From: Asterias rubens
Taxonomy: Eukaryota > Echinodermata > Asteroidea > Forcipulatida > Asteriidae
Assembly (NCBI RefSeq): GCF_902459465.1
Contig: NC_047078.1
Coordinates: forward strand, 8,704,333-8,768,332
Direction of reading: 5' to 3'
Length of the DNA stretch: 64,000 nucleotides
Of this stretch, positions 53,612-64,000 are shown piece by piece (the first letter of the stretch is position 1; every line of letters starts with the position of its first letter). A model generated the notes under the pieces. It was not told where the DNA came from. It searched no databases and worked only from the letters and a program-made list of their open reading frames with translations. A program made the position numbers and the translations under genes.

Positions 53612-54082
53612 TTAAAGGCAGTGGACACTATTGGTAATTGCTCAAAATAATTATTAACATAAAACTTTACTTGGTAGTGAGTAATGGGGAGAGGTTGATG
53701 GTATAAAACATTGTGAGAAACGGCTCCCTCTGAAGTGACATAGTTTTCGAGAAAGAAGTATTTTTCCACGAATTTGGTTTTGAGACCTCAAGTTTAGCAT
53801 TTGAGGTCTCGAAATCAAATTCGTGGAAAAATACTTCTTTCTCGAAAACTATGTAACTTCAGAGGGAGCCGTTTCGAATTTGATTTCGAGACCTCAAGTT
53901 TAGAATTTGAGGTCTCGAAATCAACCATCTAAAAGCACACAACTTCGTGTGACAAGGGTGTTTTTTCTTTCATTATTATCTCGCAACTTCGACCACCGAT
54001 TGAGCTCAAATTTCACACTGGTTTGTTATTTTATGTATATGTTCACCAAGTGAGAAGACTGGTCTTTGACATTTGTCTTTAA
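53612..54082. mobile_element. TTAA MITE, family A, with duplicated centre
   Basis: 471 bp instead of about 390. The central palindrome GAGACCTCAAG...TTGAGGTCTC is present twice (53782-53813 and 53888-53920), the second after an inverted stretch of the left half. TTAA at both ends. Confidence 0.8.
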
Positions 54083-54403
54083 CGTAGTTGCCGATATCGC
54101 AACACGAATATCTGTATCACACAAACACCTGGATCAAAACGATCCTGATTCATAGACTTGCTCACAAATTAAGACTAACCAAAAACAAACAGGCAACTCT
54201 TCCCCCTAGTTTATATTTTATGTAGGTCAGAAAGATTAGACTTGCCGTGACATATTATGCAAAATTGAACACTTTTTGTAATTGCAGATTTGTCATACAA
54301 AAACACCTTTAAGTTAACGATGTTGGGTAAAAGATACACACAAAACATGTTTCAGCTTTTGAGACCACCAAAAGTTGAAAACCTTTGAACGTGCAGTAAA
54401 CTA

Positions 54404-54532
54404 GGCCGTGTCCGAAACGGCGACTTCGGCTACAGCTACGGCTAGATCGCGCGCGTCTGCCTATTCTTCAACACTGGTAGACGCGCTGATCTAGACGTAG
54501 CTGTAGCCGAAGTCGTCGTTTCGGACACGGCC
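54404..54532. mobile_element. Palindromic MITE, GGCCGTGTCCGAAACG type
   Basis: About 50-bp inverted arms (CGACTTCGGCTACAGCTACG) with a loop of about 30 bp and CTA on both flanks. Confidence 0.8.
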
Positions 54533-54539
54533 CTACTAC

Positions 54540-54998
54540 CGATTATTTGGTAACATTGTTCGTGAATTTCGAGTTACTGCCTAAGTTACTACACTGATGG
54601 AGGGGCAAATGTTCAATAAATTTATCAAACACAGAACTTAAAAGTATAAATTGAGTTTCAAACGTTCTCGGGTGTTGTTTTCTCCGTCTTTATTTCAATC
54701 CCAGTAAATTATTATGAATATATATTTACAAAACGCGTCAGTTCATATTGAAGCTTACGTCCATAAAAATTACAATCATAGCAAAATGGCACACCATTCA
54801 GCCGTTCACTTTCTTATGTATTACCAGTTTTCATTAAGTTATGGGTTTAAATTGTCAGTTAAAGCAACGAAGACGATCAGAGCATACTGATCGAAACCAC
54901 CAGTTATTTTCAGAACCAACCTCAAAATAGAATTACACATAGTGCTACCGCAAACATCATCTGATTATACTCCCACCATGCATAGATTCAAATCATAA
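54540..54998. other. Intergenic, unassigned
   Basis: AT-rich, nothing recognised. Confidence 0.35.
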
Positions 54999-55381
54999 TT
55001 TAAAGACAGTGGACACTATTGGTAATTGTCAAAGACCAGTCTTCTCACTTGGTGTATCTCAACATATACATAAAATAACAAACCTGTGAAAATTTGAGCT
55101 TAATCGGTCGTCGAAGTTGTGAGATAATAATGAAAGAAAACAACACCCTTGTCACACGAAGTTGTGTGCTTTAATAGATGGTTACTCAAATTCTAAGTAT
55201 GAGGTCTCGAAATCAAATTCGTGGAAAAATACTTCTGTCTCGAAAACTATGTCCCTTCAGAGGGAGCCGTTTCTCACAATGTTTTTTACCATCAGCAACC
55301 TCTCCCCATTACTCATTACCAAGTAAAACTTTATGCTAATAATTATTTTGAGTAATTACCAATAGTGTCCACTGCCTTTAA
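54999..55381. mobile_element. TTAA MITE, family A
   Basis: Full length with TTAA at both ends; the left half of the central palindrome is shortened. Confidence 0.85.
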
Positions 55382-56398
55382 ACAAAACTGTTAGTTTTTA
55401 CAAAAAAAAATCACTTTTTGGTTCTACTTTTCTTATATATTAATTTTCTTTCCTATAAGATGATTCTATTTTAATTGTTAACTTTGTACATATCAGATTG
55501 TTTTTATATAGGCTATATGAATATTTCTAATTGTTTTTTATCCTTCCCTGTAATTGGCGGCTCGTCCGCTGTTGGTTTGGTCAATAAAATATAATATAAC
55601 TAAAATATGTTAAAATTACCATGAAAATTATAATCGATTAAATAAGCTGAGAACTCTCAAGTTTTAAAACCAGTAATTAAGTTTGCGACTGAAACAACAC
55701 TCTAAAATCAAAAGAACTAAGCTGAAATATTTTCTGCAATAGGTTCTAAAATAAATTTGAAAATAACATACTAAATTATTAAAACATAATAAAACAGGTG
55801 TCGTACTTTGATAAATAAAATTAACCATTTACTCCTTTTTTACTTAGATAAACAAACTATTTGATTGTTGTGAGAAACATACAAGCTGTTCTGGTGATAA
55901 GAATTAGTACAAAACAACAGAGAAATAGATTATCAATATAAAAAAAAATTATCTTTAAAACTCTAAATCGATTCACACAAAATACTGCAGGTAAACTGGC
56001 AGCAGTCACAGCAATCATTGAGCGCGTTCGATTAGCTTCCCTGGGTCGACCCTGCAAGTACCTGCCTGTATTCTTGCGGATAAAGACAGGATACGAGTCT
56101 AGTTTTTTTTTATAGATGTGAAAACAATTTGGTAAGGAGATGGCAATCATGTTAACCGATAGAGGTCGCCTTATGAACTTACGGTAATTAAAGTATACCT
56201 TATACCCTAACTTTTAATGTTTGATTTTTTTCCTCTTAAACCCTTTTTTCATAAAACCCAAATAATAATATCGCAGGATTTGTATAAGATCAATGTGTTT
56301 ATCAATATTTGGCTATTGCTACTTTGTTCTGGGTATTAATTGTTTGGTTTTTTGGGGGGATGTATGACTTTGTTATTTGAGATATTTATAAACTTCAT
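55382..56398. other. Intergenic, with a retroelement-like tail
   Basis: 55540-55600 (GGCGGCTCGTCCGCTGTTGG then AATAAAATATAATATAA) looks like a retroelement 3' end. 56026-56058 is a fragment of the GGGTGCGTTCG-type MITE. No gene. Confidence 0.4.
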
Positions 56399-56404
56399 TT
56401 TATT
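56399..56404 (-). terminator. Candidate poly(A) signal, J-domain gene
   Basis: AATAAA on the minus strand, about 33 bp after the stop codon. Confidence 0.45.
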
Positions 56405-56436
56405 TGTACTATTACATTCTTAGTGTGATTTCGGTC

Positions 56437-56562
56437 TCAGCTTGATTTCTGGTCGTTTGAGATCAGTTCTGTTTTCTTGCGGACTTCTTGTCCTATTTCC
56501 GCTGCCTCTCTTGCTCGTCTCTTATGCTGGGCCAATAACTGTCTCTTTGACAACTTCTTCGG
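56437..56562 (-). CDS. J-domain gene, last exon
   Basis: Acceptor TTTACAG, 41 codons plus TGA at 56437-56439; basic helix PKKLSKRQLLAQHKRRAREA. Confidence 0.88.
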   Translation of the reverse strand, partial: PKKLSKRQLLAQHKRRAREAAEIGQEVRKKTELISNDQKSS

Positions 56563-59500
56563 CTGTAAATAAACAATAGATAAAAACAGAAAGCTAATGA
56601 TTTCCAGAAAGAACAAACAGAGAATTTGTCGAACTCTTTGTGGCTTGAAAGCTCAAAGTCATTGAGCTGCTCAAACAGAAAATATTGCTTTTCCGCTTTA
56701 AAAGAAATGAGCATGATACAACTGACAAATTGTACAGTGGCATGATATTTTGGCTGCTAACCTTATTCTGGTAAGCATATTTTTGTTGTATTTAACGACA
56801 TCTGTGCTTTAGTAGCTAAAGTAAAATTGGGCTCCGGGGCACAGTTGCATAAAGCTGTTATAAGCAGAAAGGACTGCTCAAATTGATGATAAGCAAATAT
56901 TGAATGGGGCACAAGTCACACATTGACACTTTTATGTAATTGTGGCTGATAAACAGTTTCTGCTAAGCAACACTTCAGTGCGTAGCAATTTTTTAGTGCA
57001 GGGTTTATGGAATTTGTCCCTGATTTTGATTGATCGTTCTAATCAATCAATCATAAATAAATAATTTGTATAGCGCCTAGGTTTGCTCAAAGGCGATGAG
57101 GAACAGAAGAAGAAAAAAGGTCATTGATTGTAGGCGGCCTCCTGAAACAAGTGGGCTTTCAGAAGAGCCGCGATTGTGTTGAAGGATGTTGTGGAAGTTT
57201 GTTCCAGAGTTTGGGTTCATAAACAGAGAAGGCTCTATCAGCAAGAAAAGGTGATGTGACTTGTTCTTGCCACTACAGAGTATGGTGAACAAGAGCTAGT
57301 TTATGTGGGAGAGTTAAATTTTGGACAGAAACTGACCTTATATGTTTCAAATGTAGTTCTGTGTTTGAAGGAGCTTGTAGATCTCTGATTCTGATTGGAG
57401 TTAGTTTCTGATCCTGCTGTGCTCACTTCACTCTCAGAAGGGTCAGTTGTTTGATCCCATTCTGGGTCGCCACCCACTGGGTAACTTGGCTCTGTATGGG
57501 CACAATCCTCACTGGGTGACTCTGAAGACGGTTTGTGTTTGCTGCCCTCGTCGTCAGAATCTTGACAGTCTTTTTCCTGTTACATAATTGAAAATTGTGA
57601 TAAGATTACTTCCAGCCTTTTCAAAGAGTTGCGACAAAAAGGAACCAATATTCTTTGGTCACGTTGTTGCAGGTTTTAGTACAACCCAGTTTACTTGATA
57701 CTTTCTCAAGTCCTGTGAAGAAAACAAATCTTAGGCATAATCTTGCATTCGAGAACTAGATTCGAACTTTGTAATCATCGAGACTGTTATACTTTTTTGT
57801 AACTCAAAACACAAGGTCCACAGATTTACATTAAACTTACACTGTTTGAAGATAATGATGTTAGAAAGCTTCCCTGAAAATATTACTTGCTGAGGTGCTG
57901 TAGTTTATACATGCTAAAATAATTTTGGTCTCATGATCACTGAGACGAAAATTATTTTCATGACATTGTTTAATTTACTCATTTCTCAACAACTACCGCA
58001 TCTCGGCAAGTAATATTTTCGGGAAGCTTTCTACTATCATTATCTTCAAACTGTGTATGTTTAATGTAAATCTGTGGACATTGTGTTTTTTGTCCTACAA
58101 AAAGTGCATAGACCCTTTACAGCTAATAAATGTATTAAAAGTAACATTTAGGCCGATTTATTTATGCGTACCTGTGGGTTTTTGAACGGTGTGTATGTGT
58201 TCTCAGCGGAAGAGTGTCTGCCTTTGTCGTTCCCCTGCGGGGTTTCATTCTCCTTGCCTGCTCGTGATTTGTTTTTCCTGGTTAGTGGTGTAGACCTCTG
58301 TGTTTTTTGTTGGGAACTCTTACAGCTGTCTTGTTGGGAAGTTCGTCCATTTGTTTGGGTAGGCCATCCAGAGGTTGGTTTGGAGGTCCTTCCCCGGGTT
58401 TGTTGGGAAGTTCTTCCAGTTTGTTGGGAAGTCCGCCACGTTTGTTGCGAAGTTCTTCCAGTTGGTTGGGAAGTCCTGCTACTGTGTTCAGAAGTCCTGC
58501 TACTTTGTGAGGAAGGCCTCCCCCATGTTGGCTGTGTGGTCCGGCGTGGTGGACTCCATGTCTCACGTCGTCGATGAGGCGGTTGCTACATTTAAAACAA
58601 ATAACACACCTTTTGACTTTAGAACGCTAGGTGGCAGCAGACTTACCAGGTAAAATTCTGATGTTTCTGTTCTTGCTCCCTTCTAGTGTCCCAAAGTCCC
58701 CCAATACTATATTCATAAATACCTAAGACAGTTTCGCTATTCCTATTGGTGGAGAGCGCGTCACGTGGGGGTTTTAAACCTTTGATAATGACCAGTAAAA
58801 AGTGTTGAAACATGGGCGTGACACGCGAGCTTGCACCTGTGCTTATAAGACAGTTTCTTCATTCATATTGGTCGAGAGCAACGGCCAGGACAGTTGTGCC
58901 ACATCACGCGATACGCGCGACGCGCACAGCAATCTCCTTATAAGGAGTTGTTTACCCGATGGCGGCGGAGGGCCTTACCATTTCATAGCTGGAGGGGTGT
59001 TGTGTTGTGTTGTATTCAAAGAAATCATTTAAACATTATAATTTTGTTCATTTATTTTACTTTTTGACCAAAGAAATTGATATTTTTTGACCGAAAATGT
59101 ATTTATGAAGGGGAATCAAAGTGTGTTGAATCGGTTTTCAACTTCGTATCGGTAAAATTATCAAGAACCAGGCCTCGGCGGGTTTGAACCACTAGTTGAA
59201 AACCTCTTCACCACACATTGGTTCCCTTCCGTTCTACGTGATCCAACTTTTAATAATGTAATATATTAACATGTATGTCTACCTGCCAAGGGTCGTAGAA
59301 CTGCCGTCCAAACAACTCTTCCAACAAGATTTCCTCCAAGGATTCTGTTATTTAAAGACAAAAATATTATTGTTTCATAAAAAGTCTAGAAAAGGATTTA
59401 CTTTTGATCACAGCACTGTATTCTATTGGTCTGTTATGTCCATCGAGATCATATTGGCAAGTTTCCATTTTGCTTTTGTAAAAATTAGCTAGAGCGATCA

Positions 59501-62500
59501 TTTATGACAACGAACTAAAACAATTCCTTTCTTGATACTTTAATCTACAAAGCCCCGCACCAAGCGCTACCCAATCACAACCACTACTCTGACGTTTCCA
59601 AATGTAACACAAAAGCATTAATATTATATGAGGTATTAATAAATCAACTCGTCATTGCTAAAAAAAAGGGTTACTAAGCCCCGCCCCAATACACTACCCA
59701 ATCACAACCGCTTGTTCGCAACCACCACTAATATATTCAAATGTAACACAAAATCATGTATATTCTATGAAGTATCAACCAACTCGTCATTGCTCAACAT
59801 AAATAACTAAGCCCCGCCCCAATTACACTACCATATCACATCCACCAATGCGCAACAATTACACTCTGACGTAACGAAACATATTCAATGAAGTATCAAC
59901 GAACTCGTCGTGGCCAAGATATTTCCATTGATTGTCGGGCTTAGATTGCCTTGGGAGTCGTCACCACAACTCTGGCGTAATCAAAATGTAACACAAAATC
60001 ATGTATATTCTATGAAGTATCAACCAACTCGTCATTGCTCAACATAAATAACTAAGCCCCGCCCCAATTACACTACCCTATCACATCCACCAATGCGCAA
60101 CAAACACTCTGACGTAACGAAACATCATGAATATGTAATTTTCAATGAAGTATCAACGAACTCGTCGTTGCCAAGATATTTGTATTGATTGTCGGGCTTA
60201 GATTCCATTCGAAGTCGTCGCCACAACTCTGGCGTAATCTAAATGTAACACAAAATCATGAATATTCAATGAAATCTTGACTAACTCGTCGTTGCAAAGA
60301 TATTTGCATAAATAGGCTAGGCTTAGATTACATTTGAAGTTGCCATATTGTTTTTGATTTTAGTTGAGTACTTACGATGTCTCATCCTCCTGGCTTCTTC
60401 TTCCCTTCTTAGTATATCTGCAAACATCTAGAAAAATAAGGTTTAATGCCAGTTCAAATGATGTACAATGTCCTGGCTAATCGTTTAAAGTACTTTGGTA
60501 GTTGTTTTTATTTTTGTTTTAAATATGAATTATGGCTACCACCCAATCCTTGGCAGACGAGCTTGGAGTCGCTGACCCCCAAACTGATATTTGAGCATAA
60601 GTTTGATTGTTCGCTTGTTTGTTTATTTCTACGCAATTAAACATCAAGTCATACAACATTGGCTTCGAAGAAAATATTGAGCGGAGGGCTATCTAAAACC
60701 CATTTGGCTTGAATGGATGACATTATATATGTGCTAATGGAAGAGTGTTGCTATATATATATAATGAGTAGGGCAGATGGCCTTAGCTTTCGATCCAAAC
60801 CGGACCTTCTTTAGAGGCATACAACAAGAACAAACAAACACATATCCATTTATAGGGGGGAAATGGTAAAGGGATTAAGGGAAGGATCCAGAAAGAGGCG
60901 GGAAAATTATAGCAAATTATAGTTTCTGTTTCAGAAATATATATATTCTTTTTTTCTTTTCTTTTTAGTTTAAACTTAATTTATCCATTAGTTCATAGGC
61001 GGCGCTAGTTTAAAAGAAATATTACTTTGAATTGAAGGACATTCTGTTCATAACCATAACATAATTGCATTTTTATAAATAATCATTAACTGGAAGCCTC
61101 GGGAAAGCATAAACTTTATCGCAACGCGCGTTAGCATTGACTAAGGTGCATGCTGGTCAAGCTAGCGATCAAACTTGATCCATTATAGCAATACCGTCAT
61201 GCTCCTCACTCAACAGTTAGCAGTTACGCAATGGGTAATATCAATGGGTGCGTTCGTTTAGCTTCCCTGTGTCGACCCCGGTTTGTGGCGGTTTTTTTCC
61301 CAGGACGAGTGTGTGCAGATAATTACCCACGTTCGTCCTGGTAAAAAAAAAAAAACGCCACGCACCGGGGTCGACCCAGTGGAGCTAAACGAACGCACCC
61401 ATTATTGTTGTGGTTTTTAAAGTTGTGGTCCTATAACGACCATGTTTTTTTGTGAATCTTAGGATAATTTGTCTGTATCAACATATTTTCGGTGGCTTTT
61501 ACTTAATGTGTTTGGTTGATTATATATTCATCTGTTTACATGTATCTTTATTGCTTTATGATCATATTGTGTGGATCTTAATTTTAACGCTTTAAATTAT
61601 TTAGGTTTTGTGGCTAAAATGGAAGTTTGAATTCTTTTAAATCGCCTGGGAGCATTTTTAATGGACTTGGCGCTATATAAATGTGTTTATTATTTTATTT
61701 TATTTTATTATTATTTTATTTTTTTGCGGAAAAGGTCTATTGGTTAAACTGAGGGCGCCCTCTCTTGAAAACTGTTTATCTTACCCTGAAAAAAAACATG
61801 TAGCCTAATCCGCCGCCGTATTCCTCATCACTTTCACCATCACTGTCCTCATCGTACCTGTTAGTACCTGAAAAACAATAACCAAAATATTCAGAGTATT
61901 TCTCGTCCAGCAAGATGATGTTTTTCCTCAAAAGTTATTTTAGCCCATTAGTTGGCTAAACAAAAGTCGGAGATAAGCATGCGCAGTTTAAAGCTTTTGA
62001 AGTATTTCTTTGGATAATCTTCCCATCAAGGCAACTCGGCAAACTTCGAAAAAGGCGTATAAACACCAAGCTGGCAACAGCCAATCTGTAGACTCTAATA
62101 CAAACATTTTTTTGTTATGATTTAAATATTGCTAAAATTTAGAAATTTGTATTCAGTCACTAGACGAAAATATTCATTCTAGTCATTATGAAACCATCAT
62201 TTAGCTTGCTATTATGGTTTGAACCTCAAAACGGTAACTCAGCCTATCTCGAGATATGACTCTTTGTAAAATCCACCCCTGTACTCTATTAAATTAAATT
62301 GTATTTCCATATTGGTGAAAAAAGAGAATGATAAACAAATTAAATGTTACTAAAGTCAATAACATTGAAGAACATGTCAAGCAAATATTTAATAAAAATG
62401 AAACGAACAAAAACTATGATGTAATGGGTACGGAGCAAACCAATATGGCTTGTTTTGAAGTTCCCAACAAATACAAAACGGGACAAATCACAGCAAAACA

Positions 62501-62751
62501 AAGCAACAAACAAATAAACAAAACATTTAACAACCTAACTCAAAGGACCACGGTGAGATACCCGGATTGTTTGAATTTGATGTTCCGAAACTATGATTAA
62601 ATGATTGATTCGTATTGATCCTGTTTACCTTCAGCTAGTACACGATATGCCTGACTGATCCGCTGGAACCGCTGTGTTGCTAGCGGATCGTCCGGGTTTT
62701 TATCCGGATGGTTGTCCATAGCCTTCGTCCGGTAGGCCTGTCGAATTTCAT
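56437..62751 (-). CDS. J-domain (DnaJ class C-like) protein, 5' end off window
   Basis: Hsp70 co-chaperone-type protein; J domains stimulate Hsp70 ATPase through the HPD motif. Minus-strand exons 62751-62629, 61867-61785, 60427-60376, 59344-59283, 58585-58172, 57576-57337 and 56562-56437 join with consistent GT-AG sites and phases (entry phase 1, then 1,0,1,0,0,0). About 365 aa are visible. The first visible exon has EIRQAYRTKAMDNHPDKNP and ends RISQAYRVLAEG; helix I of the J domain must lie upstream, beyond the repeat array. Next come an acidic DEDSDGESDEE segment, a Phe/Met patch and a charged helix (MFADILRREEEARRMRH), an acidic/hydrophobic EEILLEELFGRQFYDPW, a Ser/Thr/Gln-rich repetitive exon, a Ser/Glu-rich exon and a basic coiled C-terminus. 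No zinc finger or Gly/Phe region. I do not recognise the specific family member. Confidence 0.85.
57337..57576 (-). CDS. J-domain gene, Ser/Glu-rich exon
   Basis: 80 codons, phase 0 at both ends, acceptor TAACAG, donor GTCAGT; EKDCQDSDDEGSKHK through FKHRTTFETYK. Confidence 0.85.
57683..57785 (-). mobile_element. SINE family I fragment
   Basis: Decayed: TACTTTCTCAAGTCCTGTGA, GATTCGAAC and an ATCGAGACTG end. Confidence 0.45.
57790..58110. mobile_element. Palindromic MITE, about 320 bp
   Basis: Nearly complete inverted repeat with ends CACAATGTCCACAGATTTA / TAAATCTGTGGACATTGTG, axis near 57945 (GGTCTCATGATCACTGAGAC). In the intron just before the Ser/Glu-rich exon; it ends 61 bp from the repetitive exon. 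Confidence 0.8.
58172..58585 (-). CDS. J-domain gene, repetitive exon
   Basis: 138 codons, phase 0 at both ends, acceptor ATGTAG, donor GTACGC. Contains imperfect repeats of GRTSQQT/WRTSQQT (period 7-8 codons) and no Met-initiated frame, then a Lys-rich segment ending TPFKNPQ. Low complexity, so the frame rests on the splice phases. Confidence 0.82.
58724..58975. mobile_element. Dispersed repeat with inner duplication
   Basis: TAAGACAGTTTC.(C/T)ATTC.TATTGGT.GAGAG occurs at 58729 and 58847, followed by CpG-rich sequence (GCGATACGCGCGACGCGC). Class unknown. Confidence 0.5.
59105..59245. mobile_element. Palindromic MITE
   Basis: Inverted words GAAGGGGAATCAAAGTGTG / CACACATTGGTTCCCTTC and CGGTTTTCAACT / AGTTGAAAACC. 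Confidence 0.65.
59283..59344 (-). CDS. J-domain gene, exon SLEEILLEEL
   Basis: 62 nt, acceptor AAATAACAG, donor GTAGAC, phase 1 to 0; SLEEILLEELFGRQFYDPWQ. Confidence 0.8.
59550..60330. repeat. Mixed tandem repeat
   Basis: TAAGCCCCGCCCC recurs at about 59677, 59811 and 60052; AATGTAACACAAAATCATG at 59740, 59985 and 60241; AACGAACTCGTCG at 59898 and 60157. Periods of about 120 and 245 bp are interleaved. Confidence 0.75.
60376..60427 (-). CDS. J-domain gene, short helical exon
   Basis: 52 nt, acceptor TTTCTAG, donor GTAAGT, phase 0 to 1; MFADILRREEEARRMRH. Confidence 0.83.
61246..61400. mobile_element. Palindromic MITE, GGGTGCGTTCG type, copy 2
   Basis: 155 bp inverted repeat, close to the copy at 42879; axis near GCAGATAATTACC. 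Confidence 0.8.
61430..61735. mobile_element. LINE-like 3' tail
   Basis: Ends GGCGCTATATAAATGTGTTT then ATT repeats, a common retroelement 3' signature. No coding remnant recognised. Confidence 0.45.
61785..61867 (-). CDS. J-domain gene, acidic exon
   Basis: Acceptor TTTTTCAG, donor GTAAGA, phase 1 to 0. Encodes TNRYDEDSDGESDEEYGGG then LGYMFFFR. The TTTTTTTTCAG run at its 3' end mimics an acceptor. Confidence 0.85.
62629..62751 (-). CDS. J-domain gene, first visible exon
   Basis: Acceptor TTTTGCAG, donor GTAAAC, phase 1 at both ends. Contains the HPD motif; the preceding coding exon is outside the window. Confidence 0.9.
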
Positions 62752-62837
62752 CTGCAAAATTTACAGTTATTAAGCAAACATTGTACGGAAGGGTATTGCC
62801 GCCACATAGATACATTTTTTCCCTCTCTTATCTTGTA

Positions 62838-63770
62838 TGTACACTAAAACTTATTATGTACGCACACGATAAGTCAAAAATTACCGTGTATGTACACGAT
62901 AAGTCTAAAAACTGATCGTGTACGTACATGATAATTTATCGTGTATGTACATGATAATTTATTGTGTACGTACTCGATAAATATGGTGTACGTACATGAT
63001 AAATTATTATGTACGTACACGATAAATTATCATGTACGTACACGATAAATTATCATGTACGTACACGATACATTATCATGTACGCACACGATAAATTATT
63101 ATGTACGTACACAATAAATTATCATGTATGTACATTATAAGTTATACTGTTTGTACACAATAAGTTTGAACTTATCCTGTTTGTACACAATAAGTTTGGA
63201 CTTGTCCTGTTGGTACACAATAAGTTTGGACTTATTGTGTTTGTACACAATAAGTTTGTGGACTTATTGTGTACGTACACAATATTATTATATCACAACT
63301 TTGACAACCGATTGAGCTAAAATTTCCACAGGTTTTGTTATTTTATGTATATGTTGACTTTATTATCATGTACGTACTCAATAAATTATGGTGTACGTAC
63401 ACGATAAATTAATATGTACGTACACAATAAATTATTATGTACGTACACGATAAATTATCATGTACGTACATAATAAGTTATCCTGTTTGTTGTACACAAT
63501 ATGTTTGAACTTATCCTGTTTGTACACAATAAGTTTGGACTTATCCTGTTTGTACACAATAAGTTTGGACTTATCGTGTACGTACATAATAAGTTATCCT
63601 GTTTGTACACAATAAGTTTGGACTTATCTTGTTTGTACACAATAAGTTTGGACTTATCCTGTTTGTACACAATAATTTTGTGGACTTATCGTGTACGTAC
63701 ACGAACAGTTTGGATTTATCGTGTACGTACATGATAAGTTATCGTGTATGTACACAATAAGAGAGAGAAA
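62838..63770. repeat. TGTACGTACA tandem array
   Basis: About forty units of 20-30 bp mixing TGTACGTACACGATAAATTA with TTGTACACAATAAGTTTGGA. Every unit contains a palindromic TGTAC(GT)ACA core. A 66-bp family A MITE fragment (63293-63358) is embedded. Open frames reading CLYTISLDL are repeat artefacts. Confidence 0.9.
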
Positions 63771-63958
63771 AATATTCATGCGGCGGCAATACGCCTCCGT
63801 AAAAATGTACAAATATTACGCAACAATTTACAACTCTTACGCAAAAATTTACAATTATTACATAATCATGGTTCTATCCATATTAACAATTTGTTTCAAA
63901 AGGTTTCATCGGAAGCTTGACAATTGCATAAAGACCTCTGTGGTGGGAGATTATGCTG

Positions 63959-63977
63959 CCCCCCCCCCCCCCCCCCC
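63959..63977 (+). repeat. Poly-C run
   Basis: 19 consecutive C; a likely assembly or sequencing weak point at the window edge. Confidence 0.9.
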
Positions 63978-64000
63978 GGTACGGCGAGCTGTGAATAAAC

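Noticed and set aside
63124-63734. Tyr/Leu/Ser-rich repetitive frames
   Set aside because: Artefacts of the TTGTACACAATAAG array.

Overview
The window is animal nuclear DNA: AT-rich, with GT-AG introns, widely spaced exons and a very high load of short dispersed repeats. The gene content and repeats (TTAA-flanked palindromic MITEs, tRNA-derived SINEs, a CR1/Jockey-like LINE) suggest a marine deuterostome, most likely an echinoderm and perhaps a starfish. This assignment is an inference; no sequence search was possible.

I could assemble five protein-coding genes exon by exon, with every splice phase agreeing. (1) RBM42, an RNA-binding protein with one RRM, + strand, 8724-26382, 7 exons, 489 aa. 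(2) A lathosterol oxidase (sterol C5-desaturase, SC5D-like), + strand, 30755-33486, 3 exons, 299 aa, with the full histidine-box set. (3) and (4) A tandem pair of insulin/relaxin-superfamily preprohormones, + strand, 37423-41045 (178 aa) and 48917-52303 (131 aa). Both have the B-chain spacing C-x11-C and the A-chain spacing CC-x3-C-x8-C, identical intron phases (1, 2, 1), and a TATA box 53-54 bp before the ATG. (5) A J-domain (DnaJ class C-like) protein on the - strand, 56437-62751, 7 visible exons, with its 5' end beyond the right edge.

Layout: 1-8.7 kb holds no gene but is full of tandem repeats, including a minisatellite bounded by inverted repeats and a 654-bp tandem array. 8.7-26.4 kb is RBM42, whose introns carry MITEs, SINEs, a 195-bp tandem array and a broken LINE. 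26.4-30.7 kb is intergenic with a foldback element showing a 10-bp target duplication. 30.7-33.5 kb is SC5D. 37.4-52.3 kb is the peptide-hormone locus; its two genes are separated by a 4.5-kb element with long inverted terminal repeats that ends 187 bp before the second gene's ATG. 56.4-62.8 kb is the J-domain gene. The right end holds a TGTACGTACA-based array.

The most interesting part is the hormone pair. The paralogs keep the receptor-facing disulfide framework and gene structure, yet differ completely in the C-peptide and in one promoter element (a perfect CRE, only in the second gene). Both also carry an extra propeptide between signal peptide and B chain.
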